Below, piece by piece: positions 14,882 through 23,378 of a DNA stretch of 64,000 nt. The position numbers and the translations under genes are program-made. How positions within the stretch are numbered: the first letter of the stretch is position 1; each line of letters begins with the position of its first letter. Source of the stretch: Chryseobacterium capnotolerans (GTDB lineage: Bacteria > Bacteroidota > Bacteroidia > Flavobacteriales > Weeksellaceae). The notes below the pieces were generated by a model. That model made no database searches. It saw nothing but the letters and a program-made list of their open reading frames with translations, and was not told the DNA's origin. The DNA lies in NCBI RefSeq assembly GCF_021278965.1, contig NZ_CP065589.1, forward strand, positions 4,159,001 through 4,223,000. The letters run 5' to 3'.

Positions 14882-16197
14882 TATTTTTTAAGTATTCTAT
14901 TAATTTTTCCACCTTCGCACTTCGGCAAACTGTCCTGAGCATGAACTTTCACTTTTGTAGTGATGCCTACTCTCTTTTTGATTTCGTTTTCAATATTTTT
15001 TCCGAAGCTTCCAACAAAATTAAAATAATCATCGGTATTTGCTTCTATTTTTTGTGCATTGACCAGTTCATCATCAATTTCAATATCAATATCTAAAGCC
15101 ACACACATATGTTCTTTCTCAATTGGAGTTAAATAATAATTGGGAACCACTCCTTTTACATGGGAAAAAGCATCTTCAATCTGACTTGGATACACATTTA
15201 CCCCTCTTACAATCAGCATATCATCTGCTCTTCCAACAATGGGTTTCATTTTTACCATGGTTCTTTTGGCATTTTCGTCATAATAAAGACTTGTGATATC
15301 ATTCGTCCAGTAACGCAGAAGCGGCATTGCTTTTTTCGTTAACGTGGTAATCACCAATACACCTTCTTCTCCGAAAGGAACCGGTTCTTTTGTAATCGGA
15401 TCTAAAATTTCAGGATAAAAATGGTCTTCCCAAATGTAAGAACCTCCTTTTTCCTCAAAATCTTCCATAGAAACTCCTGGACCGATAATTTCGCTCAAAC
15501 CATAAATATTGGTGGCATGAACGCCTAATCTTTCTTCAATATGGCCTCTGATAATTTCTGTCCACGGCTCAGATCCTAATACGGCGTACTTTAGACTGAT
15601 TTCATCCGCAGAAATTCCTCTTTTAGCAAATTCATCAGCAATGGTTAAAGCATAAGATGGGGAACAACAGATTACTTCCGGCTTAAAATCTACAATAAGA
15701 TCTACCTGTCTGGCTGTCATTCCTCCCGAAATAGGAAGAACACTCATTCCCAACATTTCTGCTCCATAGTGAAGTCCTAACCCGCCTGTAAAAATCCCAT
15801 AACCATAAGCATTATGTAGCTGCATTCCTGGTCTTGCTCCTGCTGCACTTAAAGATCTTGCTACCACTTCACTGAAAAGATCTACATCTTCTTTGGTATA
15901 TCCCACCACTGTTGGCTTACCCGTTGTTCCACTTGAACAGTGAATTCTCTGAAGTTCATTTTTAGGAACTGTAAATAAACCAAATGGATAGTTGTCTCTT
16001 AAGTCCTGTTTGTAAGTAATTGGAAGTTTCGTGATATCTGCAATGGTCCTTATATCCTGTGGAGATATCTGCAATTCATCAAACTTTCTTCTATAAAATT
16101 CCGACTTCTCGTTCAGATAACCCATGAGATTTACTAAGCGATCGGATTGAAGCTGTCTCAACTGACCCAGCTCCAGATATTCAACTGAAAAATCCAT
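14881..16197 (-). CDS. paaK: PaaK: phenylacetate-CoA ligase
   Basis: A 438-residue AMP-forming ligase. The start is set at ATG 16197 (MDFSVEYLELGQL), downstream of the candidate promoter/operator. The ATP-binding loop HCSSGTTGKPTVVGYT, the AYGYGIFTGGLGLHYG segment, NIYGLSEIIGPG and the C-terminal GRADDMLIVRGVNVYPSQIE hinge are intact. It activates phenylacetate to phenylacetyl-CoA and is the first gene of the operon, so it is the entry point for pathway and transcription alike. Confidence 0.96.
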   Translation of the reverse strand: MDFSVEYLELGQLRQLQSDRLVNLMGYLNEKSEFYRRKFDELQISPQDIRTIADITKLPITYKQDLRDNYPFGLFTVPKNELQRIHCSSGTTGKPTVVGYTKEDVDLFSEVVARSLSAAGARPGMQLHNAYGYGIFTGGLGLHYGAEMLGMSVLPISGGMTARQVDLIVDFKPEVICCSPSYALTIADEFAKRGISADEISLKYAVLGSEPWTEIIRGHIEERLGVHATNIYGLSEIIGPGVSMEDFEEKGGSYIWEDHFYPEILDPITKEPVPFGEEGVLVITTLTKKAMPLLRYWTNDITSLYYDENAKRTMVKMKPIVGRADDMLIVRGVNVYPSQIEDAFSHVKGVVPNYYLTPIEKEHMCVALDIDIEIDDELVNAQKIEANTDDYFNFVGSFGKNIENEIKKRVGITTKVKVHAQDSLPKCEGGKINRILKK

Positions 16198-16205
16198 AAA
16201 ACTAA

Positions 16206-16219
16206 CTAACATTTGTTAG
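16206..16219. promoter_or_regulatory. Candidate TetR-type operator for the paa operon
   Basis: CTAACA-TT-TGTTAG, perfect 6-base arms, 9 bases upstream of the paaK start. It overlaps the expected transcription start of the promoter at 16223-16253. An operator at this place would let the adjacent TetR-family regulator block initiation. The link to that regulator is inferred. Confidence 0.55.
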
Positions 16220-16222
16220 GTG

Positions 16223-16253
16223 TAAATTTAAAAAGATTTTGGAAGCTGACAAA
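16223..16253 (-). promoter_or_regulatory. Candidate Bacteroidota-type promoter of the paa operon
   Basis: On the minus strand, TTTG (16253-16250), a 19-base spacer and TAAATTTA (16230-16223). This compares with the Bacteroidota consensus TTTG / TAnnTTTG, missing one base at the end of the -7 element. Confidence 0.5.
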
Positions 16254-16316
16254 ATTTTTATGATTTTCGTCATATTTTGAATGGTTCTAAATAACTGAAA
16301 CTTGAGATTCGGATAA

Positions 16317-16464
16317 TTTGTCATTCAGAGCACAGACTGAAGGTATGCAAACAAAGTTCAGAAGTGAAGCGTCGAATCTAAACTAAAGTATTAGCTAAAT
16401 TCAAAATAATTATAGAGATTCTTCTTTCGTTAGAAATCAAAGATTCGACGTAGTCAATGACAAA
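16317..16464. repeat. Nested inverted repeat between paaK and the TetR gene
   Basis: Outer pair TTTGTCATT (16317-16325) / AATGACAAA (16456-16464) and inner pair CGTCGAATC (16370-16378) / GATTCGACG (16442-16450). The sequence style, with TGTCATTCAGAGC at one end and GAGATTCTTC inside, recalls dispersed palindromic repeats of Bacteroidota genomes. Confidence 0.65.
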
Positions 16465-16471
16465 GTATATA

Positions 16472-17050
16472 TTAATTGCTTTGGTTTCCGAGCAGACCAT
16501 AAAGAATCTTGTCCCTTATTTCCTCAGTGATCTCATCAGTTGAATCACTACTTCTTTTAAACCAGAAATAGGAATTATTTAAAGTATGCAGAATGAATCT
16601 TGTAGTAAATGATGGGGATTTCAATTCCCAGTTTTCCGCTTGATAGATTTCAGAAATCAGCTGTTCCACTTCTTGCTGATAATTTTTCCTTAGCTCTATG
16701 AATTCAGGAAGCCTTTCTTCCAGATGTCTCCATTCAATAGAATAAATATGAGTTACATCTCGATTTTTAAGAACCACCGACAAATGTTTATCCAAAAACA
16801 GATTCAGTTTTTCCCTTGGAGCAATATCTGTGTTTTTTACTTCCTGAAGCTCATCGAAAAACTCCTGGGCAATGCCAAAACAAACCCACTCCAGAATTTC
16901 TTCTTTCGAACGGATATGGGCATATAATGATGCAGCCTTGATATTAAGCTTCGTAGCGAGGTCTCTTACTGAGCTTCCCATATAGCCCTTCTCCTTGAAA
17001 AGCTCTACAGCTACGTCTAATATTTTCCTTTGTTTTTCTTTAAGTTCCAT
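16472..17050 (-). CDS. TetR/AcrR-family regulator, probable paa repressor
   Basis: A 192-residue protein with an N-terminal TetR helix-turn-helix: KQRKILDVAVELFKEKGYMG, SSVRDLATKLNIKAASLYAH and IRSKEEIL. A helical ligand-binding domain follows. It is transcribed in the same direction as the paa genes, with 274 bases between its stop and paaK. TetR-type PaaR repressors that respond to phenylacetyl-CoA are known in other bacteria, and position makes the same role likely here. The effector is not shown by the sequence. Confidence 0.85.
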   Translation of the reverse strand: MELKEKQRKILDVAVELFKEKGYMGSSVRDLATKLNIKAASLYAHIRSKEEILEWVCFGIAQEFFDELQEVKNTDIAPREKLNLFLDKHLSVVLKNRDVTHIYSIEWRHLEERLPEFIELRKNYQQEVEQLISEIYQAENWELKSPSFTTRFILHTLNNSYFWFKRSSDSTDEITEEIRDKILYGLLGNQSN

Positions 17051-17193
17051 CTGTAAAAATGCAAAAGTAGTTATTCTGAAATAAATTGAATCTTGTAATC
17101 TACTAAATTCATTGATTTCAAAATTGAGTTGGGGAGCTTTTTTTCTCCGACCTGACTATTTGTTCATCAATTTCAGAGAAAATTTTAATGAAT

Positions 17194-17359
17194 CGGAAAT
17201 TTTGTCAAGTTAAATTATCGTTAAAAATATATAATCCGGAAATTTTGTCCATTTTTTTTGTAAATTTAATAATTGAACAGTTTTTGCGATACAGTCATCG
17301 ATTACATGATTAAATAATTGATTGGCATTAAGAAACTGAGCTTGAAAATTTAGTTTCTT
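17194..17359 (+). promoter_or_regulatory. clpB upstream region: 13-base direct repeat and leader hairpin
   Basis: The 361-base gap before clpB contains CGGAAATTTTGTC twice (17194-17206 and 17237-17249), 43 bases apart. It also contains a hairpin AAGAAACT (17330-17337) / AGTTTCTT (17352-17359) about 50 bases before the clpB start. Either could serve heat-shock control of clpB, but no known CIRCE or HAIR-type element is recognisable. Confidence 0.35.
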
Positions 17360-17411
17360 GATGTTTTTAAAACTAAACTTTGAACGAATCATTACCAAAA
17401 ATATAGATAAT

Positions 17412-20005
17412 ATGAACTTAAACCAATATACTGTAAAATCACAAGAAGCCATCCAGGCAGCACAACAAGTTGCTATGGAATTTGGCAATCAAAGTATCGA
17501 ACCTCAACATCTCCTAGAAGGAATCTTTCAGGTTGATGAAAATATATCACCTTTTCTATTAAAGAAGTCTGAAGCAGATGCTGCTTTAGTAAGAGAGCGA
17601 AATCGTGAAAACTTAGAAAAGCTTCCTAAAGTACAGGGAGGAAATATCTATCTTTCACAATCAGCAAACAAAGTATTGCTGGATGCCCCCAACATCGCTA
17701 AAAAAATGGGTGATGAATATGTAACGATTGAACATTTATGGCTATCCCTAATAGAAACCAGCTCTGAAGTTTCTCAAATGTTGAAAGACATGGGTGTAAC
17801 TAAGAAATTACTGGAAGGAGCCATTAAAGAATTAAGAAAAGGAAGTAAGGCTACTTCTGCAAGTTCAGAAGAGACTTATCAATCTTTGAATAAATATGCT
17901 AAAAACTTCAATGAATTAGCTGCTGAAGGAAAGCTGGATCCGGTAATCGGACGTGATGAAGAGATCAGAAGAGTATTGCAGATCCTTTCCAGAAGAACCA
18001 AAAACAATCCTATTCTTATCGGAGAACCCGGTGTAGGTAAAACAGCTATTGCAGAAGGGATTGCGCACAGAATCATCAGTGGTGATGTTCCTGAAAACCT
18101 GATGGATAAAACATTATATTCATTGGATATGGGAGCATTGATCGCCGGAGCAAAATATAAAGGTGAGTTTGAAGAGCGTCTGAAATCCGTAGTCAATGAA
18201 GTGATAAAATCCGATGGACAGATCATTCTTTTTATTGATGAGATCCATACTTTAGTAGGTGCCGGAGGTGGTGAAGGAGCGATGGATGCTGCCAATATTT
18301 TAAAGCCAGCTCTTGCAAGAGGTGAGTTAAGAGCGATTGGAGCAACCACTTTAAATGAATATCAAAAGTATTTCGAAAAAGATAAGGCCTTAGAAAGACG
18401 TTTCCAAAAAGTAATGGTGGAGGAACCGGATACTGAATCTGCCATCTCCATCCTTCGTGGAATTAAAGATAAATATGAGGCTCATCATAAAGTAAGAATC
18501 AAAGATGAAGCAATTATTGCTGCAGTGGAAATGTCTCAAAGATATATTTCAGACCGATTTTTACCGGACAAAGCGATTGACCTTATTGACGAGGCTTCTG
18601 CAAAATTGAGAATGGAAATTAATTCCAAACCGGAAGAACTGGATGTTCTAGACAGAAAGCTTATGCAGCTGGAGATTGAATTAGCCGCTATCTCAAGAGA
18701 AGGCAACCAAACTAAAATTGATCATTTAAAAGAAGACATTTCCAAAATTTCTGAACAGAGAAATGAGATCAATGCAAAATGGCTGAAAGAAAAACAGAAA
18801 AGTGAAGATCTTACCCAGATCAAAAAAGATATTGAATCTCTGAAGTTAGAAGCAGAAAGAGCATCGAGAGCCGGAGATTATGCAAAAGTAGCGGAAATCC
18901 AGTATGGAAAACTTCGTGAAAAAGAAGACGAACTGGCCAAAGTGGAATTGGAAATGCAGAATAATCAGAATGAATTGATCAAAGAGGAAGTAACGTCTGA
19001 AAATATTTCTGAAGTCATTGCAAAATGGACAGGTATTCCTGTAACTAAACTGTTACAGTCTGAAAGAGATAAATTATTAAATCTTGAAGCTGAACTTCAC
19101 CACAGAGTGGTAGGACAAAACGAGGCAATTGAGGCTGTAGCAGATGCAATAAGAAGAAACAGAGCCGGATTGAGCGATGATAAAAAACCAATCGGATCTT
19201 TCTTATTCTTAGGAACAACTGGTGTCGGTAAAACTGAGCTTGCAAAAGCTTTAGCTGAGTTCTTATTTGATGATGAAAATAACATGACCAGAATTGATAT
19301 GAGTGAATATCAGGAGCGTCACAGTGTTTCCAGATTGGTAGGAGCTCCTCCGGGATATGTTGGATATGACGAAGGTGGACAATTAACTGAAGCCGTAAGA
19401 AGAAGACCTTATTCTGTAGTGCTTCTGGATGAGATTGAAAAAGCACATCCCGATGTTTTCAACACCTTACTTCAAGTTTTGGATGATGGCCGTTTAACAG
19501 ATAATAAAGGTCGTGTAGTGAATTTCAAAAATTCAATTATCATTATGACTTCGAATTTAGGTTCGCATCTGATTCAGGAGAATTTTGAAAACTTAACTGA
19601 GGAAAATCAGGATGAGATTGTGGATAAAACCAAAGATGAAGTTTTCGATCTTTTAAAACAAACGTTACGTCCTGAATTCCTGAACAGAATTGACGAGGTT
19701 GTATTGTTCCAGCCTTTAAGAAAAAAAGAAATCGGAAAAATCGTTCAGTATCAGTTGAGAGGATTTAATGATATGCTCGCAAAACGTAATATCATCATGA
19801 CCTTCACTCAAGACGCAGTAGATTACCTGATGGAAAAAGGATATGATCCTGCATTTGGAGCAAGACCTTTAAAAGAGTAATCCAACAGGATGTATTAAAT
19901 AAGCTGTCTAAAGAAATCCTTGCAGGAAATGTAAATGACGGTGACAGAATTACCCTGGATTATTTTACAGAAACAGGACTGGTATTCAGACCTACTGAAC
20001 AATAA
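17412..20005 (+). CDS. clpB: ClpB disaggregase, C-terminus frameshifted in this sequence
   Basis: AAA+ chaperone that rescues aggregated protein with DnaK. The start is ATG 17412 (MNLNQYTVKSQEA). In order: double Clp N-domain (QQVAMEFGNQSIEPQHLLEG), first AAA module with Walker A GEPGVGKT and Walker B ILFIDEIHTL, the ClpB-specific coiled-coil middle domain (residues about 400-520), then a second AAA module with GTTGVGKTELAK and VVLLDEIEKAHPD. The open frame stops early at 19880 (ARPLKE). Adding one A to the AAAA run at 19871-19874 continues as RVIQQDVLNKLSKEIL to a stop at 20005 and gives 864 residues, the normal length. Confidence 0.95.
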
Positions 20006-20045
20006 AAAATAAAGTAGTTTTTTTCATATACATTAATTTTTGTAG

Positions 20046-20082
20046 ATGAGTGCTGTAGAGAAATCTGCGGCACTCATTTTTT
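20046..20082 (+). terminator. Terminator of clpB
   Basis: ATGAGTGC (20046-20053) pairs with GCACTCAT (20070-20077), followed by a T-run. Confidence 0.8.
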
Positions 20083-20179
20083 ATTTAAATAATTGAATTT
20101 TTCATTAATTTATATCTTAATAACGTGAAATATAATTAAATTTATATTCCAATAAATGAATAACTTAAACAAAATCAGT

Positions 20180-20332
20180 ATGAAAAAATTAAAAAGACAA
20201 GAATTAAAGAAAATTGAAGGCGGGTTACTTCTTCCTATCATTGAATGTGATGAAAACTGGAACTGCCCTACCGGCTTATGCTGTACATCAGGAATGATTT
20301 GCAGAGATCCAAGAAAATACCCTTGTATTTAA
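20180..20332 (+). CDS. Cys-rich bacteriocin-like peptide with GG leader
   Basis: A 50-residue ORF. The basic leader MKKLKRQELKKIEGG ends in a true Gly-Gly processing site. The 35-residue core has six Cys (23, 29, 34, 35, 41, 49) and CPTGLCCTSG, matching the peptide at 468-629 in position and pattern. It has its own terminator directly after it. No C39 transporter or maturation enzyme is next to it, so export would rely on a transporter elsewhere. Function unknown. Confidence 0.78.
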   Translation: MKKLKRQELKKIEGGLLLPIIECDENWNCPTGLCCTSGMICRDPRKYPCI

Positions 20333-20335
20333 AGC

Positions 20336-20364
20336 AAAACGGAGAGTAATTCTCCGTTTTTTTT
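20336..20364 (+). terminator. Terminator of the Cys-rich peptide gene
   Basis: AAAACGGAGA / TCTCCGTTTT hairpin with an 8-base T tail, 4 bases after the stop codon. Confidence 0.85.
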
Positions 20365-20407
20365 ATGAGAAACACTTTAGTTTTACTTTTATTCTTTTTT
20401 CCTTAAA

Positions 20408-20506
20408 TACGCAATCCGTAAAAACACGGTAAAAATAACAGTGTAATTCCCTATTCCCTATCCTATTTACTCCCATATTTTTTTACGAAATTTGCGGAAA
20501 CACGGA
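20408..20506 (+). promoter_or_regulatory. Two 23-base direct repeats upstream of the NarL-type operon
   Basis: Repeat copies at 20408-20430 and 20484-20506 share TACGnAATnnGnnnAAACACGG (16 of 23 identical), with starts 76 bases apart, about seven helical turns. The second copy lies 22 bases before the first gene. They are candidate binding sites for the operon's own NarL/LuxR response regulator. Confidence 0.45.
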
Positions 20507-20528
20507 TGCTCTATTATAAAACTAAGTT

Positions 20529-21056
20529 ATGAAAACAGAAACTACTAATGAACAAGAGCCTCTAAGCTCAGGAGCAATGTCAAATGATCTTATCAAAGTT
20601 CTCATTGACAACTATCGTCAAAACCAAATGATTGCCATTAATGAAACCATGGGAATAACTGATGCCAACTCTATATGGTTTGATCTTACCAAGTTGAAAA
20701 ACTTCATTAAGAAGTTAGAACATGAAGCCCTGAAAATAAATCCTGAATGTACCCAGGAAGATTTGGGCATCAGATTTTATTATGCCGCTTATCCGAAAAT
20801 CGAAAACTGGGACATTATGGAAAGCCATCCTGTTCCTCAAGAATACTCTGAAAGACACACCCTTGTAATGGTGCCTACTTTGAAAAAAGAAACTGAAGAA
20901 GGCGAAATTTCACACTTCGATTTTCATTCATTACAACCTAAAAATGGAAAAATAGCTAATCTTTCACTCTCTGCAAAAGGCTCACCACCTCCTAAAGGGA
21001 TCGGTGAAAATCAAGGCACTTTATCTCCCCCAGCAAGCTCCATAGGAATGCTTTAG
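20529..21056 (+). CDS. Unknown soluble protein, first gene of a NarL-type signalling operon
   Basis: A 175-residue protein without signal peptide or membrane segment. The first 130 residues look globular: DANSIWFDLTKLKNFIKKLE, LGIRFYYAAYPK, then HTLVMVPTLKK. The C-terminal 45 residues are a low-complexity Ser/Pro/Gly tail (KGSPPPKGIGENQ). I do not recognise the family. It starts a unit with a membrane protein, a histidine kinase and a response regulator, so a signalling or target role is possible but unproven. Confidence 0.7.
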   Translation: MKTETTNEQEPLSSGAMSNDLIKVLIDNYRQNQMIAINETMGITDANSIWFDLTKLKNFIKKLEHEALKINPECTQEDLGIRFYYAAYPKIENWDIMESHPVPQEYSERHTLVMVPTLKKETEEGEISHFDFHSLQPKNGKIANLSLSAKGSPPPKGIGENQGTLSPPASSIGML

Positions 21057-21084
21057 AATTAATTAAAAGAACTTATTATAAACT

Positions 21085-21729
21085 ATGACTGAATTCCAGA
21101 GGTTTTTCGCACAATTTATGTATACCGGAGAGGCTATCGCTGCTTTAGTATCCATTATTTATTTTAACCGTGAAAAAAAACTGCATTGGAAACTTTTCGC
21201 TTTGTATCTTATTGCTATATTCCTATGTGAATCGTCTGTGAAATGGGCAGAGGAGGAACTTCGTATCGATAGGATTATTTTTTACAACTATTTTGTAATG
21301 CCATTGCAGTTTATTTTCTTTTATTGGTTATATGCGATAAAATCCCTGAAGAAGCCCAAACTATTCTACATCTTTTCTTTGCTATATTTTGCAGCTTTTA
21401 TTCCGCAGCTTTCACTCTTTGTAGAAAGAAAAGTTGTGTATGCTCCCAATTACACTTTAGGATGTATATTTTTGATGGTACTGGTGGTTATGGAATATTA
21501 TAAGCAGGTTAATTCGACAGAAATCCTAAAATTCAGTACCAACAGGATGTTTTATATTAATTTGGGTAATACTCTTTTTTATATAGGAACACTCCCGTTT
21601 ATGACCTTCATGTCTCTTCTTTGGGAATATAGAGATCTATGGGATCTATATTTTGCTTATTTTCAGGTTTCGGGAACTATCATGTATCTTTTATTTGCAA
21701 GTTCATTCATATGGGGAAAGCAGAATTAA
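21085..21729 (+). CDS. Unknown multi-spanning membrane protein
   Basis: A 214-residue protein with about seven hydrophobic segments, including LFALYLIAIFLCESSV, FVMPLQFIFFYWLYAI, FSLLYFAAFIPQLSLFV, LGCIFLMVLVVMEYY and FQVSGTIMYLLFASSFIWG. No enzymatic motif is seen. Its last 19 bases overlap the histidine kinase start. Because that kinase has almost no sensory domain of its own, this protein may be the membrane sensor, an inference from gene order only. Confidence 0.75.
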   Translation: MTEFQRFFAQFMYTGEAIAALVSIIYFNREKKLHWKLFALYLIAIFLCESSVKWAEEELRIDRIIFYNYFVMPLQFIFFYWLYAIKSLKKPKLFYIFSLLYFAAFIPQLSLFVERKVVYAPNYTLGCIFLMVLVVMEYYKQVNSTEILKFSTNRMFYINLGNTLFYIGTLPFMTFMSLLWEYRDLWDLYFAYFQVSGTIMYLLFASSFIWGKQN

Positions 21730-22496
21730 TAATCACGATCATCCTTTTCAATACATTCTTTGTAATGTTTGCCGTTGCTGTGGCTATCTATATCAGGAAT
21801 TACAGACAGCGCAAAAGAGAATATCTTAATGAAATAGAGATGAAAAATGAAATTCATCAAAGAGAACTTCTCTCTACTCAGCTCGAGATCCAGCAGGCTA
21901 CCATGCAGCAGATTGGAAGAGAGCTCCATGACAATATCGGGCAAAAGCTGACATTGGTGAGTCTATATGTTCAGCAAATGCTTTACGAGAACAAAGTTCC
22001 TGAAGCCAATGAGAGAATTGACCAGGTTTCACAAATCATCAATCAGTCATTACAGGATCTGCGCAGTCTCTCAAAAACATTGACTGATGATAATATCAGT
22101 CAAAAAGAAATCGTAACTTTAATTCAGGAAGAAGTTGACAATACCAATTCTCTGAAGAAATGCCTGATCAGTTTTGAACATAATTTTGACTACCTGGATC
22201 TTGGTTTTGTTCATAAAAATCTATTGCTAAGAATCACTCAGGAATTTATCCAGAACAGCATAAAACACTCTCACTGCAAAAATATTTTCATCAGCTTAAA
22301 TACTTCTGAAAACATACTTTGGGAACTTACCATTCGTGATGATGGAGTCGGATTTGATACAACCCGGACTCAATCTAATGGAATTGGTCTCACTAATATG
22401 AAAAACAGAGCTGAAATCATTGGTGCAGACTTCCGTCTGGAGAGTGAAAAGAATGCAGGAACCCAACTTAATATTATCTTAAAGAAACAGCCATGA
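21711..22496 (+). CDS. NarL-type sensor histidine kinase with one membrane helix
   Basis: About 261 residues from ATG 21711 (MGKAELIIT), overlapping the upstream gene. One N-terminal membrane helix (IILFNTFFVMFAVAVAIYI) is followed by a coiled coil and a HisKA_3 domain with the phospho-acceptor His in QIGRELHDNIGQKL. The ATPase domain has NSIKHSHCKN (N box) and DDGVGFD plus NGIGLTNMKNRAE (G boxes). No periplasmic or PAS domain is present. Its stop overlaps the regulator start (ATGA). Confidence 0.9.
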   Translation: MGKAELIITIILFNTFFVMFAVAVAIYIRNYRQRKREYLNEIEMKNEIHQRELLSTQLEIQQATMQQIGRELHDNIGQKLTLVSLYVQQMLYENKVPEANERIDQVSQIINQSLQDLRSLSKTLTDDNISQKEIVTLIQEEVDNTNSLKKCLISFEHNFDYLDLGFVHKNLLLRITQEFIQNSIKHSHCKNIFISLNTSENILWELTIRDDGVGFDTTRTQSNGIGLTNMKNRAEIIGADFRLESEKNAGTQLNIILKKQP

Positions 22497-23134
22497 AAAA
22501 AACAATTGTAATTGTTGACGATCATATACTTATTGCTAAAGCCCTTGAAGGAATTATTGGCAACTTCAGTGAATTTGAAGTGATCTATGTTTGTGAAAGC
22601 GGAAAAGATCTGATCCAAAAATTCGAAGAAGGAAATACAATTCCGGATATTATTCTTATGGATGTCAGCATGCCGATTATGGACGGCTTTGAAACCGCAG
22701 CCTGGGTGACCAAAAATCATCCCGACATCAAAGTGATGGCACTCAGCATGCAGGGTGACGACAATAGCGTCATTAAAATGATTAAAAACGGAGCAAAAGG
22801 TTATCTTTTAAAAAATACCCATCCAAAAGATCTGGAAACCGCATTGATAAGATTAAACTCTGATGGCTTCTTTTACCCTGAATGGGCCTCAAAGATTATA
22901 TTCTCTAATCTCAATAAAGGGAATGACATTGAAAATGCTATAAAAATATCTGAACGCGAAAAAGAATTTCTAAAATATACGGTTACGGAACTTAGTTATA
23001 AAGAAATTGCAGACAGAATGTGTTGCAGCCCCAGAACAGTAGAAAGTTATCGTGACCAGTTATGTGAAAAGCTAGATTTGAAGACCCGTGTAGGCCTGGC
23101 TGTTTTTGCTATTAAAAATGGTTTTGCGAATTAA
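22493..23134 (+). CDS. NarL/LuxR-family response regulator
   Basis: A 213-residue protein. The receiver domain has the acidic pair in IVIVDDH, the phospho-acceptor Asp in IILMDVSMPIMDGF, and the switch Lys in KGYLLKN. The C-terminal LuxR helix-turn-helix has ELSYKEIADRMCCSPRTVESYRD. It forms a two-component pair with the kinase overlapping upstream and may act on the repeats at 20408-20506. No clear terminator follows, and 23135-23323 is AT-rich with no recognisable feature. Confidence 0.93.
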   Translation: MKKTIVIVDDHILIAKALEGIIGNFSEFEVIYVCESGKDLIQKFEEGNTIPDIILMDVSMPIMDGFETAAWVTKNHPDIKVMALSMQGDDNSVIKMIKNGAKGYLLKNTHPKDLETALIRLNSDGFFYPEWASKIIFSNLNKGNDIENAIKISEREKEFLKYTVTELSYKEIADRMCCSPRTVESYRDQLCEKLDLKTRVGLAVFAIKNGFAN

Positions 23135-23323
23135 TTTTAAGTAAAAAAAATTCTATAAAACTCAAAACAACATCATCATTTATATAGAATAATCCACTTA
23201 AGAATGAAATAAATAAAGCAAAAACATAAATTGACTAAAATTCAACAAAATGACAAATAAACAATATTATAATCAATAAAACAACCATTCGATTGATTAT
23301 AATATAAATAAATGTCAAAATTA

Positions 23324-23355
23324 TTTGCATATTAATTTCAAATAATATAATTTCA
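23324..23355 (+). promoter_or_regulatory. Candidate promoter of the first M43 protease
   Basis: TTTG (23324-23327), 20 bases, TAATTTCA (23348-23355). The block TTTGCATATTAATTTCAAAT is repeated exactly before the second protease (24742), so it was duplicated with the gene. Confidence 0.5.
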
Positions 23356-23378
23356 CATCCTCAAAATAGAAAAACGAT

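Noticed and set aside
810..17050. Genomic island or recent plasmid origin of the paa region
   Set aside because: No integrase, attachment repeats or clear composition change is visible; the single RAYT gene is not evidence of an island.
17330..17359. RNA thermometer controlling clpB
   Set aside because: The hairpin lies about 50 bases from the start and does not cover a ribosome-binding site; the evidence is too weak to call.
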